A DNA stretch of 29,209 nucleotides, taken from NCBI GenBank assembly GCA_934281515.1, contig CAKQXG010000012.1, positions 1 to 29,209 of the forward strand, written 5' to 3'. This document shows positions 1 through 8,673 of this stretch, one piece after another. Source of the stretch: an uncultured Clostridia bacterium (GTDB lineage Bacteria > Bacillota > Clostridia > Christensenellales > CAG-314). Numbering within the stretch: the stretch's first letter is position 1; every line of letters starts with the position of its first letter. Made by a program: the position numbers and the translations under genes. Under the pieces are notes generated by a model that did not search any database, was not told the DNA's origin, and saw nothing but the letters and a program-made list of their open reading frames with translations.

Positions 1-1
1 G

Positions 2-1423
2 GGCGTAGGCATGGTGTTGCTGGTCACCAAGCGGTACAACAAACTGCTTAAAGATTTGCAAGCCAAGCGAGATGCAGCGCAAGCCGTTGCCGACAAGCAG
101 TACAACGAGTGTATGGCACAGGTTGCGCCGCTACACAGATTGCTGTGGCGTAGCAAATTGTATCAGATTATCGAAGAAACCTTGCCTACCGTCAAGTTCG
201 ACCTCAACTTCAACATGAAGCGGTACGACCTGCTCAACGGCAAATACGGACTGAGTGAAAACACCAACCCCGATCAATCCACCGTAGGACTGATAAGCGG
301 CGAAGTGCTTGGCAATCCTTTTGTGGAAGAACGCCGTTTTTGCATGAACATGGGTACGCAGGTGTACACCGGCAGTATCGTAATCAGTTGGACGGAAAGC
401 TACACCGACAGCGAAGGTCATAGTCACACGCGCATGCGCAGCGAAACGCTGTTTGCATCGGTGGAGAAACCGAAGCCGTTTTATAGATACCTTACGCGCA
501 TGGTGTTCGGTTGCGAGGCTGCGCCCAATCTGAGTTTTTCTCACCAACCCACACACGCCGAGGATTTGAGCGAAGGTCAGTTGGAACGTAAAGTCAAGCG
601 TGACGCCAAGGCACTGCAAAAGCAGGCGCGCAAGGCGGCGACAACGGGCAACAGCGGCTTTACGGAAATGGCAAACCAGGAATTTGACGCACTGTTCAAT
701 GCCGAGGACCGCGACAACGAAGTGGAGTTCCGCCTGATGTTTACGCCCCTTGCGCAGAAAAACATGTTGTACTTGATGAAGATGAAAGAGCCTTACGGCG
801 ACGACTTCGACTTTACCAAGCACAAAATGCTCAACTTCATCACTTCGGAGCACGGTCAAACTTGGCAGTTCGAAGAGGACAACAGCGCATATATGAAGTA
901 CGACGTGGCGTTGTGCCGCGAGGCAATGAAGGCTTACTACCAACACTTCTTCCAAAACTTCTTCTTCGAGATTGCGCCGCTACTCAGCATACCGCTTTAT
1001 CAACAACACAAGTCGACGGAATACATCTACAAAACCAAATACCATCGCAACTTTACCGGTTACGAGTCGGAAGTGCTTGCCAACTGTTTCTCGACGGCAA
1101 TGTTTGCTCATCCCGAAACGGAAACCGACGTAATACTCAAAACGCAGTTGCTTGCCAAGGGCGCAAACGTGGACGAACTGACAGTGGAGGCGCACGGCTT
1201 CCGCACGGTGCAACACACAGAATACGTAACCAAGCTTGGCGGCGACGGTAACTTCCATCAAGTGCCTGTCGATTGGGTGGAGTACATACCCGTGTCGCGC
1301 ACGAGTGAAATTGACATGACAACCGAAGACGGTGCCAATGCAGGCGGTTCCCGTGTGACAAAACATGGTCTGGCGGCCTCGTACATCAAGTATTTTGCCG
1401 ACCGCGACAAGGATGGCGAATAG
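2..1423 (+). CDS. Uncharacterised LemA-neighbour protein, 5' end missing
   Basis: The reading frame is open to the left edge, so the gene probably starts outside the window; the first ATG inside it is at 11. The visible residues before that ATG (VG, then MVLLVTKRY) look like the end of a membrane helix followed by a basic, charged segment. About 470 residues are visible. I do not recognise a named domain. It has an N-terminal charged helical stretch, a middle segment with ISWTESYTD and ETLFASVEKPKP, and a long alpha/beta-looking remainder. The overall plan (helix end, then large soluble domain, next to lemA) recalls the DUF3137 proteins that often accompany LemA, but I cannot confirm membership. 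The next gene, LemA, lies 180 bp downstream on the same strand. Function unknown. Confidence 0.75.
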   Translation, partial: GVGMVLLVTKRYNKLLKDLQAKRDAAQAVADKQYNECMAQVAPLHRLLWRSKLYQIIEETLPTVKFDLNFNMKRYDLLNGKYGLSENTNPDQSTVGLISGEVLGNPFVEERRFCMNMGTQVYTGSIVISWTESYTDSEGHSHTRMRSETLFASVEKPKPFYRYLTRMVFGCEAAPNLSFSHQPTHAEDLSEGQLERKVKRDAKALQKQARKAATTGNSGFTEMANQEFDALFNAEDRDNEVEFRLMFTPLAQKNMLYLMKMKEPYGDDFDFTKHKMLNFITSEHGQTWQFEEDNSAYMKYDVALCREAMKAYYQHFFQNFFFEIAPLLSIPLYQQHKSTEYIYKTKYHRNFTGYESEVLANCFSTAMFAHPETETDVILKTQLLAKGANVDELTVEAHGFRTVQHTEYVTKLGGDGNFHQVPVDWVEYIPVSRTSEIDMTTEDGANAGGSRVTKHGLAASYIKYFADRDKDGE

Positions 1424-1603
1424 CTTTGAGTAAGAAATTTTTACATACGTATAGGCTTTTTTGTGACCGAAAGTGCTTTATCGGTGCGTAGCGGAGTGCA
1501 AAAACGGTCGGTGCGTGTGTGTAAAATCTGCCGACATACAGTCGGACAAAATGCACTGATAAACGTGCTACAAAACAACAAATTATTTTTGGAGGTAACA
1601 AAA

Positions 1604-2272
1604 ATGGCTAATCTTTTGGACGAAATGAACGATCCTATCGCCGAGCAAGGTAGAGATACTGCGGTAATTGCAAAGCAAATTCCCGTCAAAGTGGGTTTCG
1701 GTTCTACATTGTTTGAAATTATGTTGTGGGTGTTGGGTATCATTCCCGGTATTATCTTCCTTGTAATGAAGATAAAGGCGAAGAACTATTTCCACGCACT
1801 CGAACAGAAGATTCAACACAACGCTTCTCAAATCGACAACTATCTCGAACAACGCGTTATGATTTTGCAAAACTGCGCAAGACTGCTTGATAGAGCCATC
1901 GATTTGGACAAAGACACTTTCAGCAAGATTGCAATGTATCGCGGTGGCGGTTCTCCCGCACAAGATGCCGCTCGTAACGAAGTAGCAGGTCAACTTGACG
2001 CTATCGGTAGAAGTATCAACATTGCTTTTGAAAACTACCCCGACCTCAAGGCGCACCAAGAAATCGCCGACGCTATGCAGCAAAACTCTTACTTGCAAAA
2101 GGAGATTACTGCCGCTCGTGAAGTATACAACGATACCGTGCTTACTTGGAACCGTGACGTTTTTGCTTGGCCTACCAAGATGATTGTTGCCGCTCGTGAA
2201 GGTTACACAACTCGTATCCCGTTTGCTGCTTCCAAGGAAGTTAAAGAGCAAGCTCGCGGAGTGTTCTTTTAA
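1604..2272 (+). CDS. LemA family membrane protein
   Basis: The 222-residue product has one hydrophobic segment near residues 30-50 (FEIMLWVLGIIPGIIFLVM), followed by a long helical region. It ends with the typical LemA signature: ENYPDLKA around residues 144-151, LQKEITAAREVYND around 165-180, then a W/P-rich segment. LemA proteins are four-helix membrane-anchored proteins of unclear role, found in many bacteria. The ATG at 1604 is chosen because GGAGG lies at 1591-1595, 8 bases upstream; the frame stays open to 1463 but without a ribosome site there. The CFI-box gene follows after 18 bp and is probably cotranscribed. The upstream 180 bp (1424-1603) hold no convincing promoter or terminator that I can see. 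Confidence 0.9.
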   Translation: MANLLDEMNDPIAEQGRDTAVIAKQIPVKVGFGSTLFEIMLWVLGIIPGIIFLVMKIKAKNYFHALEQKIQHNASQIDNYLEQRVMILQNCARLLDRAIDLDKDTFSKIAMYRGGGSPAQDAARNEVAGQLDAIGRSINIAFENYPDLKAHQEIADAMQQNSYLQKEITAAREVYNDTVLTWNRDVFAWPTKMIVAAREGYTTRIPFAASKEVKEQARGVFF

Positions 2273-2290
2273 GCGTTAGGAGCGTACAAC

Positions 2291-2800
2291 ATGGCGTCTT
2301 GTTACGATTGTAAACACTTCTATTCCGGCGCAAGCAAGTGCGACTACTACGGTTTGTACATAGGCGACGAGCCGGTGCGCACCTACTACTACAACTCGGA
2401 CGAATACGGCCGTTCTACCGACGCATCGGAGTGCCGTGGTTTTATTTCGTTGGTGGACAACTCCGACGGCGGATCGTCCGACGGTTGTTTCCTTACGTCT
2501 GCGTGCGTAGAACATCTGGGCAAAGCGGACGATTGCGCGGAGTTGACAACACTGCGCCGTTTCCGCGATACCTACATGAAAGGCACCGCCCAAGGCAATG
2601 CGCTTGTTGCCGAGTACTACGCCGTCGCTCCGAAGATTGTCGAACAAATCGACGCTTCGTCGGACAAGGATGCCATCTACGACAGCATTTACGGCGTTAT
2701 TTCCGACTGTGTAAAGCTGATTGACAGTGGCGACAACGCCACCGCACAACAACGCTATGCGGCTATGGTCAACGGACTTAAAACAAAGTTTGGCTTCTAG
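2291..2800 (+). CDS. CFI-box-CTERM domain protein
   Basis: This 169-residue protein has a cysteine-rich N-terminus (C4, C7, C17 and C48) that could bind a metal. It is followed by a CFI-box type C-terminal domain starting at C66 (GCFLTSACV, then DDCAELTTLRRFRD, then a YYAVAPKIVEQI stretch). This domain is found on many otherwise unrelated bacterial proteins and its role is unknown to me. There is no signal peptide or membrane segment. AGGAG at 2279-2283 supports the ATG at 2291. It sits 18 bp after lemA and is closed by a strong terminator at 2883-2914, so it is probably the last gene of that operon. Confidence 0.82.
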   Translation: MASCYDCKHFYSGASKCDYYGLYIGDEPVRTYYYNSDEYGRSTDASECRGFISLVDNSDGGSSDGCFLTSACVEHLGKADDCAELTTLRRFRDTYMKGTAQGNALVAEYYAVAPKIVEQIDASSDKDAIYDSIYGVISDCVKLIDSGDNATAQQRYAAMVNGLKTKFGF

Positions 2801-2882
2801 TCGGTTCGTTAAACCGCAGTAACGGTTTGTTAAATGTCGAGTAAAGTATTTTCGGATTGTACGTAAGTAAATTCACGTAATC

Positions 2883-2914
2883 AAAAGCCGTCACATCTCG
2901 TGACGGCTTTTTCG
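2883..2914 (+). terminator. Intrinsic terminator after the LemA/CFI-box operon
   Basis: A perfect 12-bp stem (AAAAGCCGTCAC at 2883-2894 with its complement at 2900-2911) encloses a 5-base loop and ends in a run of five T. It lies 82 bp past the CFI-box stop codon. Confidence 0.88.
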
Positions 2915-3094
2915 TATGCGCAGAGCGCGGTTTTGTAACGGCAAGTGTATCGTCTATTGCTTTTCGTGTTTGTTTTCGTCGGATTGTGGTAATAATAAAT
3001 TTGTAGCAATGAGAAATTACACTAACACAATACTGCGATTTTTGCCGAAATTTGGGTTGCTGCAAATCAAATATGTTGACGACATACAAAACAG

Positions 3095-3123
3095 TTGTCA
3101 ATTTTGTTGATTTGTAGTACAAT
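3095..3123 (+). promoter_or_regulatory. Promoter for RNase J
   Basis: A -35 box TTGTCA (3095-3100), a 17-bp spacer and a -10 box TACAAT (3118-3123) each match the vegetative consensus at 5 of 6 positions. The predicted start near 3130 gives a leader of about 265 bases before the RNase J ATG. Apart from the terminator, this promoter and the leader hairpins, I see no gene in the 595-bp gap 2801-3395. Confidence 0.7.
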
Positions 3124-3137
3124 TTAATTAAATAAAA

Positions 3138-3191
3138 CGCAACGGTTCTTCGTTGCGGTAAATAATATCGATGTTTTGTCGCATATGCGAC
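3138..3191 (+). promoter_or_regulatory. Structured 5' leader of the RNase J mRNA
   Basis: Just after the predicted transcript start are a 7-bp hairpin (CGCAACG 3138-3144 with CGTTGCG 3151-3157, loop GTTCTT) and a perfect 14-bp palindrome (GTCGCATATGCGAC, 3178-3191). The leader then runs on to 3395 with further short GC-rich dyads near 3282-3310. No known riboswitch class is recognised. Confidence 0.45.
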
Positions 3192-3395
3192 TGCAAATAA
3201 AAATTTATACAACGTAATTGCAATCACGCGTTTTGCCTTGGTCGTTGTCTGCTACCAACGATATTCGGGCGGATTTGTGCGGCGCACTACGGTGCGTTGT
3301 CGCAAGTCGACAATCGGAGTCAACCGACGGTTCGGCACCCCGAAATTTGTCAAAATGCAGATTGTCTTTTTTGCGTTGAAAAAATCGAGGTTTTA

Positions 3396-5381
3396 ATGAA
3401 ATTTTTCAACAAAAAAACACAACATGACGACACCCTTAACAACGGTTCGTCGACTAATTTGTCGTTGGTGGATTCTCCGCGCAACCGCAAGTCTGCGCCT
3501 GCACGCAACAAGAGCAGTAAGGGACGCAAGCAAACTTCTGCGGACCACGCCAACCATGGCAATAACGGCAAAAATCACGGCAACAGTCAACGCCCGACAA
3601 AGCCGATTACCGACAACAAAAAAGGTAGCAAACCCGTCAAAAAAAGTGTTTCCGACGCCGTGCAGAACGTCGCCGAAAGTAATGCTCAACGCAATCCTTT
3701 GCGCTACGATCAACCGCGCGGCAAGCTTAAAATTATGTTTCTCGGCGGTGTGGGCGAAATCGGCAAAAACATGACGGTGTTCGAGTACGGCGACAGCATT
3801 GTCGTGCTTGACGCAGGCATGAGTTTCCCGGGCAGCGATATGCCGGGTATCGACGTCGTTATACCCGATATCACTTATTTGTCCGAAAATCGTCACAAAA
3901 TCAAGGGCATATTGTTGACCCACGGACACGAAGATCACATCGGCGCAATGCCGTTTGTGCTTAAAAAACTCGGCGGCAAGGTGGATGTGTACGGCACCAA
4001 ACTGACTCTCGGTCTGGTGGAAAACAAACTGTTGGAGCACAGCGCATTGGACAACGCAAACTTTGTGCCCGTTTCGGACAAGAGCATTGTGTCGCTTGGC
4101 GACTTTACGGCGGAGTTTATCCATGTGTCGCACTCGGTTGCGGGCAGTTGCGCCATTTGTTTGCGCACGCCTGTAGGCACGGTGTTCCACACGGGCGACT
4201 TCAAGGTGGACTACACGCCGCTGGGCAACGAGATAATGAACCTCAACCGTATTGCCGAAATCGGCAAACAGGGCGTGTTGTTGCTCATGAGCGAATCCAC
4301 CAACGTGGAAAAGCCCGGCTATACCATGAGCGAGTCGGTGGTGCGTGACACCATCAACAAAGTGTTTCAGGACGCCAAGGGACGTAGAATAATCATTGCC
4401 ACATTTGCCAGCAACGTGGACAGGCTCGGCATGATAATAGAGCTTGCCAAGCTGTACAAACGCAAGATTGCCATCAGCGGTCGCAGCATGATAAAGTACA
4501 TCGAAACCGCCGTACGCGTCGGGCAAATGACGGTAGACAAGGACATGCTTGTCGACATTGACAAGATCGGTTCTGTAGAGGACGGCAAACTCGTGATACT
4601 GTCCACCGGCAGTCAAGGCGAGCCGATGAGCGCACTTACACGTATGGCGGACGGCGAGTTTAACAAAGTTACGATCGGCAGCAACGACACGATTGTCATC
4701 TCGGCAAACCCCATACCCGGCAACGAAAAGGACGTTTACAACGTCATCAACAAGCTGTATCGCTTGGGCGCTGTTGTCGTGTATTCGGCGTTGTCTGCGG
4801 TCCACGTGTCGGGACACGCTTGTCAGGAAGAACTGAAACTGCTGTACACACTTATCAAACCCAAATATTTTATTCCCGTGCACGGCGAGTACCGCCATTT
4901 GAAGCAACACGCCATGTTGGTGGAAAAGTTAGGACAGAAGAAGTCCAACATCATCATTCCCGAAATCGGCGACGTGGTGGAAGTGGACAAAAACACATTC
5001 AAGGTGGTCGGTCAGGTTGCAAGCGGCAACATCATGGTGGACGGCTTGGGCGTGGGTGACGTAGGCAACATTGTGTTGAAGGATCGCTTGTCGCTAGCCG
5101 AGGACGGTATACTTGTTTGTGTTGTCGGCGTCAACAAAAAGACTTACGACATTGTCAGCGGACCGGAAGTGATTTCTCGCGGATGTTTCTTCCTGGGAGA
5201 TGCTGACAAGGTAAATCCGTCGGAGGAAATTAAGGCGCTTGTCGCCGAAGAACTAGCCAACGACGCCAATCGTCAAAGCATGTCGGCGGTAAAAACGGCG
5301 GTAAGCCGCGTAGTGCGCAAGTATTTCCGCAACAAACTTAAACGCAACCCCGTAGTGTTGCCGGTTGTGTTGGAAGTATAA
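3396..5381 (+). CDS. rnj: Ribonuclease J
   Basis: RNase J is a zinc metallo-beta-lactamase/beta-CASP nuclease with 5'-exo- and endonuclease activity in mRNA decay and RNA maturation. The core starts near residue 111 (LGGVGEIGKN). The metal motif HGHEDH is at residues 176-181, and SHSVAGS and HTGDFK follow. Further on are the beta-CASP signatures (SESTNVEKPGYT, ATFASNVDR, STGSQGEPMSA, SGHACQEEL) and PVHGEYRH. The C-terminal domain is present. The 661-residue length exceeds the usual ~555 because residues 1-110 form a Lys/Asn/Ser/Gln-rich, apparently disordered extension. The ATG at 3396 has CGAGG 5 bases upstream; the TTG at 3297 in the same frame lacks a ribosome site. glgA follows after 20 bp. 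Confidence 0.95.
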   Translation: MKFFNKKTQHDDTLNNGSSTNLSLVDSPRNRKSAPARNKSSKGRKQTSADHANHGNNGKNHGNSQRPTKPITDNKKGSKPVKKSVSDAVQNVAESNAQRNPLRYDQPRGKLKIMFLGGVGEIGKNMTVFEYGDSIVVLDAGMSFPGSDMPGIDVVIPDITYLSENRHKIKGILLTHGHEDHIGAMPFVLKKLGGKVDVYGTKLTLGLVENKLLEHSALDNANFVPVSDKSIVSLGDFTAEFIHVSHSVAGSCAICLRTPVGTVFHTGDFKVDYTPLGNEIMNLNRIAEIGKQGVLLLMSESTNVEKPGYTMSESVVRDTINKVFQDAKGRRIIIATFASNVDRLGMIIELAKLYKRKIAISGRSMIKYIETAVRVGQMTVDKDMLVDIDKIGSVEDGKLVILSTGSQGEPMSALTRMADGEFNKVTIGSNDTIVISANPIPGNEKDVYNVINKLYRLGAVVVYSALSAVHVSGHACQEELKLLYTLIKPKYFIPVHGEYRHLKQHAMLVEKLGQKKSNIIIPEIGDVVEVDKNTFKVVGQVASGNIMVDGLGVGDVGNIVLKDRLSLAEDGILVCVVGVNKKTYDIVSGPEVISRGCFFLGDADKVNPSEEIKALVAEELANDANRQSMSAVKTAVSRVVRKYFRNKLKRNPVVLPVVLEV

Positions 5382-5401
5382 ATGTTTTAAGAAGGTGTAT
5401 T

Positions 5402-6835
5402 ATGAACATTTTTTATTTTTCCGCAGAAGTGGAACCGTTTGCTAAAAGCGGCGGTCTGGGCGACGTGCTGGGCGCGTTGCCCAAAGCAGTTGCGAAGGTG
5501 CGCGGTAACAACGTCAGCGTCGTAATGCCCTTGTACAAGGACGTTATCAAGCCTGAATACAAGATGCAGATGCAGTACCTCGGTTATTTCTACACCGAGG
5601 TCAACTGGCGGCACCAGTATGTGGGCGTGTTCAGCCTGGTGCGCGACAACGTTACATACTATTTTATCGACAACGAGTACTACTTTGTAGGACCGATGTA
5701 TTGTTTTGCCGACAACGAACGCTTTGCTTACTTCAACAAAGCCGCGCTCGACCTGGTGGCATGGCTCGGCGTAAAGGCGGACGTGCTGCATTGCAACGAT
5801 TGGTCGACAGGCTACATACCGGTGCTTAAACACGCTTTTTACGGCAATTGCGAGTTTGTCAAGGACGCTAAAGTGGTGTACACGATACACAACCTTAAAT
5901 ATCAAGGCAAGATGAGCGTGGAGTGCATGAAAGACCTTACGGCGTTGCCCGATTGGTACTTTACCGACGATCGCTTGCTCGACAACGGTTGCGTCAATCT
6001 GATGAAGGGTGCAATGGTGTTTGCCGACGCGGTTACTACGGTGTCCGATACATATGCAAAGGAAATTGCCACCGCACAATACGGCGAAGGGTTGGACTAC
6101 CTTGTACGTAACATCGGATACAAGATGCACGGCATTATAAACGGCGTGGACTACAACGTGTACAACCCGTCAAAGGACGAACTTATTGACGTCAACTACA
6201 ATCGCGTTACGGTGCAAAAGGGCAAGACTGCCAACAAACTTGCAGTACAGCAAACGTTGGGGCTGCCCGAGCGTGCCGAAGTGCCGATGATTGCTTTTAT
6301 CAGTCGCCTAGTCGACCAGAAGGGGCTGGATATTCTGTGCGCCATGTGCGAAAACATGCTTGCGCGAGACGTGCAGTTTGTTGTGCTTGGAACGGGCGAC
6401 AAACGCTACGAGAATATGTTCCGAGAGATTGCCTACCGTCACCCCGACAAGGTGTCTGTAAACCTGTTTTTTGACAATACGCTTGCGCACAGACTGTACG
6501 CCGCGGCGGACTTTGTACTGTTGCCCAGCGTATTCGAGCCTTGCGGACTGACTCAACTGATTGCATTGAAGTACGGCGCAGTGCCCATCGTGCGCGAAAC
6601 GGGCGGACTGTACGACACTGTCAGAAGTTACAACGAACAAACCTTGCAGGGCAACGGATTTAGTTTTGCGGCAATCAACGCCGACGACCTTGCATACACC
6701 GTAAGGCGCGCGTTGGACTTCTACACCAACCGCAACAAGACCTACAAGACTATTCGCAGTTTCGGCATGGGACAGGATTTCAGTTGGAAAGAGAGTAGTG
6801 CCAGGTACATGGATTTGTACAAAAGTTTGCAATAA
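5402..6835 (+). CDS. glgA: Glycogen synthase (ADP-glucose type)
   Basis: GlgA transfers glucose from ADP-glucose to the end of a growing alpha-1,4-glucan (GT5 family, GT-B fold). The 477-residue length is normal. The N-terminal nucleotide-sugar loop KSGGLGDV begins at K15. Other GT5 signatures are HCNDWSTGYIP, YTIHNLKYQG, INGVDYNVYNP, FISRLVDQKG and the C-terminal EPCGLTQL, with the conserved glutamate at residue 379. AGAAGG at 5389-5394 precedes the ATG. Only 20 bp separate it from RNase J, so the two are probably cotranscribed; no other glycogen gene (glgB, glgC, glgP) is in the window. A hairpin at 6850-6890 ends the unit. Confidence 0.96.
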   Translation: MNIFYFSAEVEPFAKSGGLGDVLGALPKAVAKVRGNNVSVVMPLYKDVIKPEYKMQMQYLGYFYTEVNWRHQYVGVFSLVRDNVTYYFIDNEYYFVGPMYCFADNERFAYFNKAALDLVAWLGVKADVLHCNDWSTGYIPVLKHAFYGNCEFVKDAKVVYTIHNLKYQGKMSVECMKDLTALPDWYFTDDRLLDNGCVNLMKGAMVFADAVTTVSDTYAKEIATAQYGEGLDYLVRNIGYKMHGIINGVDYNVYNPSKDELIDVNYNRVTVQKGKTANKLAVQQTLGLPERAEVPMIAFISRLVDQKGLDILCAMCENMLARDVQFVVLGTGDKRYENMFREIAYRHPDKVSVNLFFDNTLAHRLYAAADFVLLPSVFEPCGLTQLIALKYGAVPIVRETGGLYDTVRSYNEQTLQGNGFSFAAINADDLAYTVRRALDFYTNRNKTYKTIRSFGMGQDFSWKESSARYMDLYKSLQ

Positions 6836-6849
6836 TCACTGACTAAATC

Positions 6850-6890
6850 AAGGGCAAAACGATGCGCCAAAGCGGTGCGGTTTTGCCCTT
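6850..6890 (+). terminator. Probable terminator after glgA
   Basis: An 11-bp outer stem (AAGGGCAAAAC 6850-6860 with GTTTTGCCCTT 6880-6890) encloses a weaker inner GCGCC/CGGTGC pairing. The 3' flank is not a clean T-run, so termination efficiency is uncertain. Confidence 0.55.
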
Positions 6891-6917
6891 ACTTGTAAAG
6901 AAAAATCGTATACGTAT

Positions 6918-7442
6918 ATGAAAATTTGTGTTTTTTCCGACTTTCACGGCAATTTGACGGCAGTAAAACGGGCACTACAAATCGTGCAGCAACTACACCC
7001 CGACAAAGTGGTGATATGCGGCGACTATTTCGGCGGCTGGACATCCAACGAACGACAGGTGGGCGAGAGTATTGCCGAAATGGGCAAAAACAGCGTGTTG
7101 TATCTGGTACGCGGTAACAACGACTACCGTACCGACGACGTATTGTTGCCCACGCCGCCCGAGGACAACGCCGTGATGTATCACTTCGGGCGCACGCTGT
7201 ACTTTACGCACGGCGATCGCTACAACATTTGGCGCATACCGCCGGTATTACAAAAGGGCGATGTGCTTGTGCACGGACACACGCACATAGGCATCATCAA
7301 ACGCTACAACGACATCATTGTGGCAAACGTCGGCAGCATGGGGTTGCCGCGCGACGACGTTGCCGACTTTATGGTGCTGGACGAACAAGGCATCACACTG
7401 TATGATACCGAATTGAACCCGTTGCAAATTTTGCATTGGTAG
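6918..7442 (+). CDS. YfcE-type metallophosphoesterase
   Basis: The 174-residue protein shows the five metal motifs of the calcineurin-like superfamily: D8/H10 in SDFHGN, D36 in CGDYF, N68/D69 in RGNND, H98 in THGD, and H119/H121/H123 in HGHTH. A final GSMGLPR matches the small MJ0936/YfcE branch, whose members hydrolyse phosphodiesters (for YfcE, artificial substrates) with divalent metal. The physiological substrate is unknown. There is no signal peptide, so it is cytoplasmic. The ATG at 6918 has only a weak A-rich upstream region instead of a clear ribosome site. It sits 82 bp after glgA, separated by a hairpin. Confidence 0.9.
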   Translation: MKICVFSDFHGNLTAVKRALQIVQQLHPDKVVICGDYFGGWTSNERQVGESIAEMGKNSVLYLVRGNNDYRTDDVLLPTPPEDNAVMYHFGRTLYFTHGDRYNIWRIPPVLQKGDVLVHGHTHIGIIKRYNDIIVANVGSMGLPRDDVADFMVLDEQGITLYDTELNPLQILHW

Positions 7443-7565
7443 CGCCCGATCGGGAGTAAGATAATTATTCGCTTACGCCTACTGCTTTTCCGACGTGACT
7501 CGTTTTCGAGCTCGGATACGTTTTCAACATCTGTAAACAAAGTGCAACTAATTTGTTTGGTTATA

Positions 7566-7594
7566 TTGATTTTTTACTAAAACTATGGTATATT
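7566..7594 (+). promoter_or_regulatory. Extended -10 promoter of the MORN array
   Basis: A -35 box TTGATT (7566-7571), a 17-bp spacer and a -10 box TATATT (7589-7594) are present, and TGG directly before the -10 box makes an extended -10 element. The predicted start is near 7601, about 42 bases before the first MORN gene. It is the only convincing promoter I see for the array. Confidence 0.75.
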
Positions 7595-7642
7595 GTATAT
7601 AAACGCATTTCAATGCACTGTTTTACAGAAGGAGAGCAAAAA

Positions 7643-8629
7643 ATGAGACTTAATTTTACCAACGGTTACTACGAAGGCGATGTGGTTTGCGGCAAACCGC
7701 ACGGTAGCGGCATGCTACGCCTTAACGACGGCACACAGTATACAGGTGCATTTTTTCAAGGCGTATTTCACGGTTACGGTTGTCTTGTGATGAACGGTTC
7801 CAAATATGACGGAGAGTTTAAAAACGGCAAACGTCACGGTCACGGACATTGGGTGCAATCAAACGGCGACGTGTACGACGGCAATATGGTTGAAGACAAA
7901 TACAGCGGTTACGGCAAGTATGTCGGTGCAAACAATTCTTTTTGTTACGAAGGCAATTGGTCAAACAATCAGATGTCGGGGCAAGGTAAACTGCGCTATA
8001 CCGACGGTGCCGTATACGAGGGCGCGTTTTTCTGCGGCAAACGTTGCGGCAACGGTATATGTACCTATTCAAACGGAGCAGTCTACGACGGAGAGTGGCG
8101 CGACGACCAATGGAACGGTCACGGCGTATACACATTGTCCAACGGTATCAAATGCGAAGAAGAATGGGAAAATGGCGAGTCGGATTGCGACGAGTACCAC
8201 GTTACGTTTCCCGACGGACGGTACTTTGAAGGGAGTATAGATTTGGCAACGGGCGAAGTGTACGACTACGGTACAATGGAATACCCCGAGGGCGATTTGC
8301 GCAAGCAATACAACGGCGACTTTGTCAATAGTCTGCCCGACGGCAAAGGCGCAATGTTCTACAAAGACGGTTCGTTCTATGACGGCGAATGGCGCAAAGG
8401 CAAGCGCGACGGCAACGGTACAATGACTTGCGCCGGCACCCATGATATTTACAGTGGCGAGTGGTACAACGATATGCCCGACGGAGAAGGTCAGTACGTT
8501 GCGACGAGTTGGACGTTTACAGGCGACTTCCGCAAGGGGCTTAATGCACGCGGAGTGTACACCGACATTGCAGGCAAGGATCACAACGGACGTCTTGTAG
8601 ACGGCAAATTTGTCCCCGACGAAGACTAG
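7643..8629 (+). CDS. MORN-repeat protein A
   Basis: The 328-residue protein consists almost wholly of about 12 MORN repeats of 22-28 residues, each with the pattern Y-x-G-x-W/F ... G-x-G ... Y-x-x-G. MORN repeats form an elongated beta-hairpin solenoid; in eukaryotes some dimerise or bind lipids, but bacterial roles are mostly unknown. Some units are irregular (residues ~175-245 have lost part of the G-x-G core). The protein ends in VDGKFVPDED, a tail shared with MORN proteins C and D. There is no signal peptide or membrane helix, so it is predicted to be cytoplasmic. The ATG at 7643 is preceded by AAGGAG at 7629-7634; in-frame codons back to 7553 lack a ribosome site. Confidence 0.88.
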   Translation: MRLNFTNGYYEGDVVCGKPHGSGMLRLNDGTQYTGAFFQGVFHGYGCLVMNGSKYDGEFKNGKRHGHGHWVQSNGDVYDGNMVEDKYSGYGKYVGANNSFCYEGNWSNNQMSGQGKLRYTDGAVYEGAFFCGKRCGNGICTYSNGAVYDGEWRDDQWNGHGVYTLSNGIKCEEEWENGESDCDEYHVTFPDGRYFEGSIDLATGEVYDYGTMEYPEGDLRKQYNGDFVNSLPDGKGAMFYKDGSFYDGEWRKGKRDGNGTMTCAGTHDIYSGEWYNDMPDGEGQYVATSWTFTGDFRKGLNARGVYTDIAGKDHNGRLVDGKFVPDED

Positions 8630-8673
8630 TTTGTGTTGTTGTGCAGCAGGCAATGTGGCACAAAGGAGTTTCT

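Noticed and set aside
3297..3395. In-frame TTG start that would lengthen RNase J by 33 residues
   Set aside because: There is no ribosome site before 3297, whereas ATG 3396 has one; the added residues do not look like an RNase J extension.
3393..4910. Long open frame (505 codons) on the - strand opposite RNase J
   Set aside because: It is the mirror of a highly conserved RNase J gene, has no ribosome site and gives a His/Val/Ala-rich product typical of antisense frames.
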